A DNA stretch of 13,666 nucleotides from Gammaproteobacteria bacterium (GTDB lineage Bacteria; Pseudomonadota; Gammaproteobacteria; Granulosicoccales; Granulosicoccaceae), in contig DOIU01000378.1 of NCBI GenBank assembly GCA_003511825.1, positions 1-13,666 of the forward strand, read 5' to 3'. The first letter of the stretch is position 1. Each line of letters starts with the position of its first letter. Shown here in pieces: positions 7,291 through 13,666 of this stretch. The notes below the pieces were generated by a model. That model was not told the DNA's origin. It was given only the letters and a program-made list of their open reading frames with translations, and ran no database searches. The translations under genes were made by a program, and so were the position numbers.

Positions 7291-8694
7291 TCAATACTCA
7301 CGCGCATCGACAAAATGCCCTGCCAACGCAGCTGCCGCCGCCATCGCCGGGCTGACCAAATGCGTGCGCCCGCCTTGACCTTGGCGTCCTTCAAAATTGC
7401 GGTTGGACGTGGAGGCACAGCGTTCACCCGGCTCCAAACGGTCCGCATTCATCGCCAAACACATCGAACAGCCGGGTTCGCGCCACTCAAAACCCGCCGC
7501 CCGAAAGATCTTGTCCAGTCCTTCTTGCTCGGCCTGTCTTTTTACCAAGCCTGACCCCGGCACCACCATGGCGAGCTTGATGGTGTCTGCGACTTGTCTG
7601 CCTTTGATCACCGCCGCCGCCGCACGCAAATCTTCGATACGCGAATTCGTGCAAGAACCAATAAACACCTTGTCTATGCAAATATCTGACACCGGTGTTT
7701 CTGCCGGAATATCCATGTAGGCGAGGGCTTTTTCCATACCGGCCGCTTTGACCGGATCAGATTCGCAAGCAGGATTGGGCACTACATCGTTGATGACCGC
7801 GACCATTTCAGGCGAGGTACCCCAAGTCACTTGCGGGCGAATGGCTGCCGCATCTAAGACGACCTCCTTATCAAAGTGGGCGTCGGCATCACTGTGCAGT
7901 AATAACCACGCGTCCCGCGCAGCATTGCGATCAGTTGGGGCAGGCGCGAAGGGACGCCCCATCACGTAGTCAATCGTTGTGTCGTCCACACCGATCATGC
8001 CGGCGCGCGCACCAGCTTCAATCGCCATATTGCAGACCGTCATGCGCCCTTCCATGGACAGATTGCGAATCGCTTCACCGGCAAATTCGATGGTGTAGCC
8101 TGTGCCACCCGCGGTGCCAATCTCGCCGATAATGGCCAAGACAATGTCTTTGGCTTCAATGCCTGCGCCAGCCACACCTTTGACCGTCACACGCATATTC
8201 TTAGATTTTTTTTGGACCAAGCATTGCGTGGCAAGCACATGCTCAACTTCAGAAGTACCGATACCAAACGCCAATGCACCGAAGGCACCGTGGGTGGATG
8301 TATGCGAGTCTCCGCAAACCACGGTCATACCCGGCAAGGTAGCGCCCTGCTCGGGCCCGACCACGTGCACAATCCCTTGGCGCGGATCGTTCATCTTAAA
8401 CTCAACGATACCGTGCTCGGCGCAGTTCTTGTCGAGCGTATCAACTTGCAGACGCGAGACCGGATCAACAATACCGCCACTGCGATCGGTGGTGGGGACA
8501 TTGTGGTCAGGCACGCCGAGAATCGCTTGCGTGCGCCACGGCTGACGCCCGGCGAGCTTAAGCCCTTCAAACGCCTGCGCGGATGTCACCTCGTGAATAA
8601 AATGCCGGTCAATATACAGCAGAGCCGTACCGTCATCTTCCTCACGCACCACATGCGCATCCCAGACTTTGTCATAAAGCGTTTTTCCGGCCAT
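7291..8694 (-). CDS. leuC: 3-isopropylmalate dehydratase, large subunit
   Basis: LeuC is the aconitase-type catalytic subunit carrying the [4Fe-4S] cluster, acting in the cytoplasm with LeuD in leucine synthesis. The 467-residue length is standard. It starts with MAGKTLYDKVWDAHVV and has VPDHNVPTTD (61-70) and VVCGDSHTSTHGAFGALAFGIG (125-146). The three cluster ligands are C348 in VFIGSCTNSRIEDL, and C409 and C412 in EPGCSMCLAMN. The C-terminal SNRNFEGRQG is the usual signature. The ATG has GGGG about 8 bases upstream. A good promoter lies about 90-115 bp upstream, in the region shared with the divergent LysR-type gene. No leader peptide rich in leucine codons is seen ahead of leuC. Confidence 0.98.
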   Translation of the reverse strand: MAGKTLYDKVWDAHVVREEDDGTALLYIDRHFIHEVTSAQAFEGLKLAGRQPWRTQAILGVPDHNVPTTDRSGGIVDPVSRLQVDTLDKNCAEHGIVEFKMNDPRQGIVHVVGPEQGATLPGMTVVCGDSHTSTHGAFGALAFGIGTSEVEHVLATQCLVQKKSKNMRVTVKGVAGAGIEAKDIVLAIIGEIGTAGGTGYTIEFAGEAIRNLSMEGRMTVCNMAIEAGARAGMIGVDDTTIDYVMGRPFAPAPTDRNAARDAWLLLHSDADAHFDKEVVLDAAAIRPQVTWGTSPEMVAVINDVVPNPACESDPVKAAGMEKALAYMDIPAETPVSDICIDKVFIGSCTNSRIEDLRAAAAVIKGRQVADTIKLAMVVPGSGLVKRQAEQEGLDKIFRAAGFEWREPGCSMCLAMNADRLEPGERCASTSNRNFEGRQGQGGRTHLVSPAMAAAAALAGHFVDAREY

Positions 8695-8780
8695 TACGAA
8701 CCCCGGACATGTCTCAGTAAACGGTGGAGGCCTGTCAGCGACCTCTTACGTCAGTCATCGCCGTGAGCTGACTGTTATTC

Positions 8781-8809
8781 AGTGTAGCGACCCCATACAG
8801 ATAACTCAA
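8781..8809 (-). promoter_or_regulatory. Predicted sigma-70 promoter of leuCD
   Basis: On the minus strand TTGAGT (8804-8809) and TACACT (8781-8786) are separated by exactly 17 bases; each hexamer matches the consensus at four of six positions. Transcription would begin near 8774, leaving a leader of about 80 bases before leuC. The -35 overlaps the left arm of an inverted repeat, as expected for an activator-controlled promoter. This is predicted from sequence only. Confidence 0.55.
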
Positions 8810-8836
8810 ATTCATGTTATTTATATTTCTCATGAA
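8801..8836. repeat. Two interlocked inverted repeats, likely LysR-type operator
   Basis: The first repeat is ATAAC-N10-GTTAT (8801-8820), which contains T-N11-A (T8802, A8814), the general LysR-type box. The second is TTCATG-N14-CATGAA (8811-8836), sharing bases with the right arm of the first. They lie from the leuC -35 outward, where a LysR-family activator normally binds, and also cover the candidate regulator promoter. That the neighbouring regulator binds here is inference. Confidence 0.45.
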
Positions 8837-8855
8837 AGATAGGAATGTGTACTAT
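8827..8855 (+). promoter_or_regulatory. Possible promoter of the LysR-type gene
   Basis: TTCTCA (8827-8832) and TACTAT (8850-8855) are 17 bases apart. If used, transcription would begin at about 8862, next to the start codon at 8863, giving a leaderless or nearly leaderless mRNA. The -35 overlaps the right arm of the second inverted repeat, which would fit autorepression. The match is modest. Confidence 0.3.
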
Positions 8856-8862
8856 AGGCCGC

Positions 8863-9738
8863 ATGGATCTCAACCATTTAAAAGCCTTTTTGAGCGTCGC
8901 TGATTGCGGCTCCTTTTCCATCGCCGCCGAACGCATGCATCTCACGCAGCCGGCGATCAGCAAGCGCATCGCCGCCTTAGAGCAACAGCTCAACGCCAAC
9001 CTGTTTGACCGCATCGCCCGTCAAGTGCATCTGACAGAAGCAGGCGAAGCGCTGCTACCCGTCGCACGCGCTGTCTGTACCGAGCTTGAGCGCATTCAAC
9101 AAACCATTGCCAGCCTCAACAGCGCTGTCGGCGGCAAACTCAGCCTGGGCACCAGCCACCACATCGGCCTGCACCGGATGCCAGCCCTGCTGCTCGCCTT
9201 CACCGCTGAGTTCCCGGAGGTGGAGATGGATTTGCACTTCATGGACTCTGACGACGCCTGCCTGCGGGTCGAAAACGGCACGCTAGAACTGGCTGTGGTC
9301 ACCCTGCCTGGCACGCGCTTCCAAAAACTCGAGACGGAACGCGTCTGGACAGACCCACTGGCGATTGCCTGTAACCACGACCATCCGCTTCATCAAGAAA
9401 GGGAGATCACACCGGCGGTACTTGCCAACCATCCAGCCGTGGTGTCCACCTTCGATACCGTCACCCGCCAAGTGCTTGATCAAGCACTGCTCTCGCACGA
9501 TGTACGCCTGAAAGTCGCCTTAGAAACCAACTACATGGAAACCATTAAGATGATGGTGTCGGTGGGATTGGGATGGAGCGCCATCCCCGAAATCATGCTG
9601 AGCGACGGACTCACCCCACTGGATGTACCGGGGATGCAGCTGTCACGGGAGCTGGGATTTGTGCGCCACAAGAAGCGCAGCCTATCATCCGCAGCACAGG
9701 CGTTTATTACCCTGCTGCGCGAGCACGCTGACCCATAA
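8863..9738 (+). CDS. LysR-family transcriptional regulator, divergent from leuCD
   Basis: This is a 291-residue LysR-type regulator. The N-terminal winged helix-turn-helix is clear (MDLNHLKAFLSVADCGSFSIAAERM, then LTQPAISKRIAALEQQL, 1-43), followed by the linker helix (about 60-90) and a periplasmic-binding-protein-like effector domain (about 92-288) with GKLSLGTSHHIGLHRMPALL and GLGWSAIPEIML. I chose the ATG at 8863 because it matches the family N-terminus; the ATG at 8845 would add MCTIGR and its AGGA abuts the codon with no spacing. The gene is divergent from leuC across 168 bp holding inverted repeats, the usual arrangement for a regulator of the neighbouring operon, so leuCD(B) control is a reasonable inference. 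The ligand is unknown. It ends 26 bp from the convergent aroC stop. Confidence 0.93.
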   Translation: MDLNHLKAFLSVADCGSFSIAAERMHLTQPAISKRIAALEQQLNANLFDRIARQVHLTEAGEALLPVARAVCTELERIQQTIASLNSAVGGKLSLGTSHHIGLHRMPALLLAFTAEFPEVEMDLHFMDSDDACLRVENGTLELAVVTLPGTRFQKLETERVWTDPLAIACNHDHPLHQEREITPAVLANHPAVVSTFDTVTRQVLDQALLSHDVRLKVALETNYMETIKMMVSVGLGWSAIPEIMLSDGLTPLDVPGMQLSRELGFVRHKKRSLSSAAQAFITLLREHADP

Positions 9739-9764
9739 CAGGAACACAGGGCTGGTGGCGCTGC

Positions 9765-10871
9765 TTAATCAGCCTGGGCGGGGATAACCGGTGACGGATA
9801 GCGGACGTCGGCATTTTGTGCGCGGTGACGCAAGCAGTGATCCATCAGCACCAAGGCCATCATGGCCTCAGCAATCGGCGTCGCACGAATACCAACACAA
9901 GGGTCGTGCCGGCCCTTCGTGACGACCTCTACCGGCTCGCCTGCGACATCAATGCTGCGCCCGGGTACGCGAATACTGGAGGTCGGTTTTAGCGCGATAG
10001 ACGCAACGATATCTTGCCCCGAGGAAATCCCACCAAGCACGCCACCGGCGTGATTGCTCAAGAACCCTTCAGGCGTCATCTCATCGCGATGCGTGGACCC
10101 TTTTTGGGAGACACAGGCAAATCCGTCGCCGATCTCCACGCCCTTGACGGCATTAATGCTCATTAAGGCATGCGCCAAATCCGCGTCCAGGCGATCAAAA
10201 ACGGGCTCACCCCAGCCGGGTGGCACCGCATCGGCAACCACGGTCACCTTGGCACCCACTGAGTCCCCTTCTTTGCGCAAGTCGCGCATATAGGTATCAA
10301 GCTCATCAAGCTGCGACGTATTCGGCCAGAAGAATGCGTTTTCTGACACCGCTGCCCAATCAAACGCGGACGTGTCGAGCGCGATCGGCCCGAGCTGCGA
10401 GAGATAACCCCGAATACGTGTACCAAACTGCGCGTGCAGGTATTTCTTGGCAATAGCGCCGGCAGCCACACGCATCGCCGTCTCGCGTGCGGACGAACGC
10501 CCACCGCCACGGTAGTCGCGCATGCCGTACTTTTGGTTGTAGGTGTAATCGGCGTGACCGGGACGGTAACGGTCTTTGATTTTGTCGTAGTCGCGCGAGC
10601 GTTGATCCGTGTTTTCGATCACCAGGCCAATCGGCGTGCCGGTGGTCTTGCCCTCAAAGACGCCCGAAAGAATCCGGACTTGGTCTTCTTCGCGTCGTTG
10701 CGTGGTATAGCGTGACTGCCCGGGCTTGCGTCGGTCCAGATCCGCCTGCAGATCGGCCTCAGACACGCTGAGCCCCGGCGGACAACCGTCAACGACACAG
10801 CCCAGTGCTGGGCCATGGCTCTCGCCGAAGGTGCTGACTGTAAAGAGTTTTCCGAACGTGTTTCCTGACAT
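9765..10871 (-). CDS. aroC: Chorismate synthase
   Basis: AroC eliminates phosphate from 5-enolpyruvylshikimate 3-phosphate to form chorismate, using reduced FMN; this is the last common step to the aromatic amino acids, folate and quinones. The protein has 368 residues, typical for the family. All three signatures are present: FGESHGPALGCVVDGCPPG (15-33), GMRDYRGGGRSSARETAMR (116-134) and RHDPCVGIRATPIAEAM (321-337). The conserved histidines H19 and H106 (RPGHADYTY) are in place. The ATG lacks a clear Shine-Dalgarno. It lies 77 bp downstream of secF in the same direction, with no terminator between, so readthrough from secDF is possible. It is convergent with the LysR-type gene. Confidence 0.98.
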   Translation of the reverse strand: MSGNTFGKLFTVSTFGESHGPALGCVVDGCPPGLSVSEADLQADLDRRKPGQSRYTTQRREEDQVRILSGVFEGKTTGTPIGLVIENTDQRSRDYDKIKDRYRPGHADYTYNQKYGMRDYRGGGRSSARETAMRVAAGAIAKKYLHAQFGTRIRGYLSQLGPIALDTSAFDWAAVSENAFFWPNTSQLDELDTYMRDLRKEGDSVGAKVTVVADAVPPGWGEPVFDRLDADLAHALMSINAVKGVEIGDGFACVSQKGSTHRDEMTPEGFLSNHAGGVLGGISSGQDIVASIALKPTSSIRVPGRSIDVAGEPVEVVTKGRHDPCVGIRATPIAEAMMALVLMDHCLRHRAQNADVRYPSPVIPAQAD

Positions 10872-10948
10872 AAGCTATACCGACTTCGCGCACACCGTCA
10901 GTGTAGTGATTTGGGCTGACACGCGCCAGCTAAGCACCTCAGGAGCCA

Positions 10949-11893
10949 TCACGGAATGTGATCCAGGTTTTCCCCTTCTTTCTCAACAGGCATCAGATCC
11001 TGACGCGATATGCCGAGCATCAGGGTCGCCGCGCTGGCAACGTAGATGGACGAATAGGTGCCGACCACCACGCCCACGATGAGTGCCAGCGAAAAGCTGC
11101 GGATGACCTCGCCGCCAAAAAAGAACAAGGCGAGCAACACTAGCAAGGTTGTGGCCGAGGTGATCAAAGTACGGGACAGAGTTTCGTTGATGGAGATATT
11201 CATCATCTCCACCTCGGGGGTTTTGCGCAGCTTGCGAAAGTTTTCGCGGATACGGTCAAAGACCACGATCGTATCGTTGAGCGAATACCCGATGACCGCC
11301 AATATCGCCGCCAACACGCTGAGATCAAACTCAGCCTGCACCAGAGAAATCACGCCCAACGTGATAATCACATCGTGCACCAACGCCAGCACCGAGCCCA
11401 CGGAGAATTTTTTCTCAAAGCGCAGCCAGATATAGATGACGATGCAAAACAACGCGGCCAATACCGACAAGCCACCCTGCTCACGCAACTCCTCGCCCAC
11501 CTGAGGACCGACAAAATCATTGCGTCGCATATCGAGGGTCTGGCTGCCGTCGGCACTCAAGGCCTCCAGCGCGCGCTCACTCAAGTCAGCGCGGTTAAGC
11601 CCTTCGCGCAAGGGCAAGCGAATAAGCACCTCATGCGCGTTGCCAAAGTGTTGCACCGTGGCGTCACCAAAATCGGCCTCGGCCAACTGGCCGCGCACCA
11701 CGTCGAGGTCAACCGGCTCTGGGTAAGCGACGTCAATGACATAACCGCCGGTAAAGTCGACCCCAAAGTTGAGGCCGCGTGTTGCCAACGAGGCGACCGA
11801 AATTACCAGCAACACCAAAGACAATATCATTGCCGGCTTGCGCAGCGCCATGATGTCCCAGCGTGGTGTTGAAGCTTTTAGCTTTGTATTCAT
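10949..11893 (-). CDS. secF: Protein translocase subunit SecF
   Basis: SecF pairs with SecD in the inner membrane and uses the proton-motive force to pull exported proteins through SecYEG late in translocation. From the ATG of MNTKLKAST the protein is 314 residues, the normal length; the open frame before it overlaps the secD end and is spurious. Membrane helix 1 (about 20-38) is followed by GLNFGVDFTGGYVIDV (40-55) and the periplasmic domain (to about 135), then five more helices up to about 295. The conserved TM4 motif AVIGYSLNDTIVVFDRIREN (199-218) is intact. It starts 10 bases after the secD stop, with GAGGA at that stop serving as ribosome binding site, so secD and secF are one operon. 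Confidence 0.97.
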   Translation of the reverse strand: MNTKLKASTPRWDIMALRKPAMILSLVLLVISVASLATRGLNFGVDFTGGYVIDVAYPEPVDLDVVRGQLAEADFGDATVQHFGNAHEVLIRLPLREGLNRADLSERALEALSADGSQTLDMRRNDFVGPQVGEELREQGGLSVLAALFCIVIYIWLRFEKKFSVGSVLALVHDVIITLGVISLVQAEFDLSVLAAILAVIGYSLNDTIVVFDRIRENFRKLRKTPEVEMMNISINETLSRTLITSATTLLVLLALFFFGGEVIRSFSLALIVGVVVGTYSSIYVASAATLMLGISRQDLMPVEKEGENLDHIP

Positions 11894-11903
11894 CGTCTCG
11901 TCC

Positions 11904-13666
11904 TCAGATCGCCAGGGTCTTGTGGCGTTTGCCACCATAGACATAGTTAACCAGGGCGCGGGTGCCCATAATCGCCGTGAACATGGAGCTGAGGATGCCA
12001 ATGGATAAGGTGATGGCAAAGCCTTTGATCGGCCCTGTCCCAAAACTAAATAGGATCAACGCGGCAATCAGCGTGGTGATGTTGGCATCGGCAATGGTAC
12101 TAACAGCTTTCTCATAGCCGGCGGCGATGCTCGCCTGAACGGAATTGCCGTTGCGCAGCTCCTCTTTGATGCGCTCGAAGATCAGCACGTTGGCGTCCAC
12201 CGCCATGCCGACCGTCAAGACAATCCCGGCAATACCGGGCAACGTTAAGGTTGCCTGCAGCGACGACAGCACCGCGACAATCAGGACCAGGTTAAACAGC
12301 AGTGCCACGTTGGCGATCAGCCCAAACACCCGGTACTTCACCGCCATGAACACCAAGACCAGCAGCATGCCAATAATCACCGACATCATGCCTTTGTCGA
12401 TATTGTCCTGCCCGAGGCTCGGCCCAACGGTGCGCTCCTCAACAATCTCAACAGGCGCTTTCAGTGCGCCGGCACGCAGCAGCAAGGCCAGGTCACGTGC
12501 TTCGGTGCTGTCCAAGCCGGTGGTTTGGAAACGATGACTGAGGACGTCGCGTATGGTTGCGGCATTGATCACCTCTTCCGTGCGGATCTTGACCTTCTGC
12601 AGCTCGCCATTGACTTCGCGGGTCTCGACACGATTCTCGATAAACACCACTGCCATCAAGTTGCCGACATTCTCAGATGTCACATCCTGCATGCGTTTGG
12701 CGCCCTTGCCGTCTAGGTTCACAAACACCGCCGGCGACCCGGATTGGCTGTCAATGCCCGACGAGGCATCCTTAATCTGGTCGCCGGTGACAATGACTTG
12801 CCGCTGCAATAAAATCGGGCTGCCATCGTCTCGCTGCTTGTAGAGTCTTGCCCCCGCTGGCACCCGACCGCTCTCCGCCGCCGCAAACCAATCCGACGCC
12901 GTGCCGTAGGTCAAGCGGTATTCCAGCGTCGCCGTCGCACCGAGGATTTCTTTCGCCCGCCCTGTGTCTTGCACACCGGGCAACTGCACCACAATGCGCT
13001 CCGGCCCCTGCTGCTGGATAACCGGCTCGGCCACGCCCAGCTCGTTCACGCGATTACGCAACGTGACGATGTTCTGTTGCAGCGCGGACTTACGCTCCGT
13101 TTCGCGCGCCTCCTCGCTAATCACGGCATCGACGAAGAAGTACTTGCCCTCTTCTGACGTGCTGTATTCAAGATCGCGGTATTCATTAGAGAGCAACGTC
13201 AACGCATCATCGCGGGTCGCCGCGTCAGGGAATCGGGCCTTGATCACATCATCCTTGACTTGCACGCCCTGATAGCGCACGCCTTCGCTGCGCAACAAGG
13301 AGCGCCAATCGGGTTGATAACGCTGGAGCGCTTGGCTAACGGCAGACGCCATATCCACCTCCATCAGGAAGTGCACACCGCCGCGCAGATCTAGGCCCAA
13401 GTACATCGGCTGCGCAAAGGATCGCAACCATCCAGGCGTCGCCGGCACCAAATTGAGCGCCACCGTGTGGCGATCGCCAAATGCGGCGCTAAGTGCATCA
13501 TTGGCCTTCAGCTGAGTTTGCGTGTCGGCAAAGCGCACGATGAAGACATTGCCTTCGACATAGCTCTCAAAGCCTTCAATGCCCTTTTCATTGAGGGTGG
13601 CACCGACCTCATCGGCGAGCGTTTCACTCAAGGTGCCCGAGCGCGCCGTGAGCTGCACCGCCGGCT
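11904..13666 (-). CDS. secD: Protein translocase subunit SecD (5' end outside window)
   Basis: SecD is the larger partner of SecF in the SecDF-YajC complex. The window holds the last 586 or so codons; the reading frame runs off the right edge without a start, and the GTG at 13656-13658 is an internal valine. Family length (about 620) implies that about 30 N-terminal residues, including the first membrane helix, are missing. Counting from that valine, MYLGLDLRGGVHFLMEVD is at 85-102, the large periplasmic domain runs to about 420, and five membrane helices follow (about 423 to 574), with the key motif VLTVGMAVDANVLIFERIKEELRNG at 480-504. The protein ends KRHKTLAI. secF follows after 10 bases. 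Apart from the cut 5' end nothing looks damaged. Confidence 0.97.
   Translation of the reverse strand, partial: PAVQLTARSGTLSETLADEVGATLNEKGIEGFESYVEGNVFIVRFADTQTQLKANDALSAAFGDRHTVALNLVPATPGWLRSFAQPMYLGLDLRGGVHFLMEVDMASAVSQALQRYQPDWRSLLRSEGVRYQGVQVKDDVIKARFPDAATRDDALTLLSNEYRDLEYSTSEEGKYFFVDAVISEEARETERKSALQQNIVTLRNRVNELGVAEPVIQQQGPERIVVQLPGVQDTGRAKEILGATATLEYRLTYGTASDWFAAAESGRVPAGARLYKQRDDGSPILLQRQVIVTGDQIKDASSGIDSQSGSPAVFVNLDGKGAKRMQDVTSENVGNLMAVVFIENRVETREVNGELQKVKIRTEEVINAATIRDVLSHRFQTTGLDSTEARDLALLLRAGALKAPVEIVEERTVGPSLGQDNIDKGMMSVIIGMLLVLVFMAVKYRVFGLIANVALLFNLVLIVAVLSSLQATLTLPGIAGIVLTVGMAVDANVLIFERIKEELRNGNSVQASIAAGYEKAVSTIADANITTLIAALILFSFGTGPIKGFAITLSIGILSSMFTAIMGTRALVNYVYGGKRHKTLAI

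Noticed and set aside
8695..8774. Leucine attenuator ahead of leuC
   Set aside because: The only tiny ORF (ATG ACT GAC GTA AGA GGT CGC TGA) has no leucine codon, and the weak GAGGTC/GGCCTC hairpin has no T-run.
11894..12043. Longer SecF with an N-terminal extension overlapping secD
   Set aside because: The extension is the shifted reading of the secD 3' end and has no family counterpart; the ATG at 11891-11893 has a good ribosome binding site and gives the standard length.
1..13666. Mobile elements, CRISPR arrays, defence genes or horizontally acquired cargo
   Set aside because: No regularly spaced direct repeats, transposase or integrase motifs or attachment sites were seen; every long gene is a conserved core gene.

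Overview
The window is an ordinary core-chromosome stretch from a gammaproteobacterium of moderate GC content. The block leuC-leuD-leuB-asd-fimV-truA, with a LysR-type gene divergent from leuC, is the order I recall from Pseudomonas and related Pseudomonadales/Oceanospirillales-type bacteria. FimV itself points to a bacterium with type IV pili or a polar landmark system. Genus cannot be fixed from the sequence alone. I see no tRNA, rRNA, insertion sequence, integrase, CRISPR array or phage gene.

Layout from left to right: truA (-, complete, stop codon 2 bases inside the window); a strong hairpin terminator; fimV (-, 1090 codons, GTG start); a 142-bp gap with a palindrome; asd (-) 17 bases after leuB (-); a 228-bp gap with a hairpin; leuD (-) 9 bases after leuC (-); a 168-bp divergent regulatory region with a good leuC promoter and two interlocked inverted repeats; a LysR-type regulator (+); then, convergent with it, aroC (-), preceded in its own direction by secF (-) and secD (-, 5' end outside the window).

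Functionally, leuC/leuD (isopropylmalate isomerase) and leuB (isopropylmalate dehydrogenase) supply the two leucine-specific steps after LeuA. asd makes aspartate semialdehyde for lysine/diaminopimelate, threonine and methionine. aroC makes chorismate for the aromatic amino acids. The LysR-type protein is the obvious candidate regulator of leuCD. fimV encodes an inner-membrane hub protein with a periplasmic LysM domain and a very acidic cytoplasmic tail; truA makes tRNA pseudouridines; secDF drives late steps of Sec export.

I found no new biological system. The points worth a second look are regulatory or structural: the repeats and promoters between leuC and the regulator gene, the leuD-leuB gap with its hairpin and tiny ORF, and the FimV cytoplasmic tail (330 residues with only two basic residues, and an uncharged Ala/Gly stretch long enough to be a second membrane helix).
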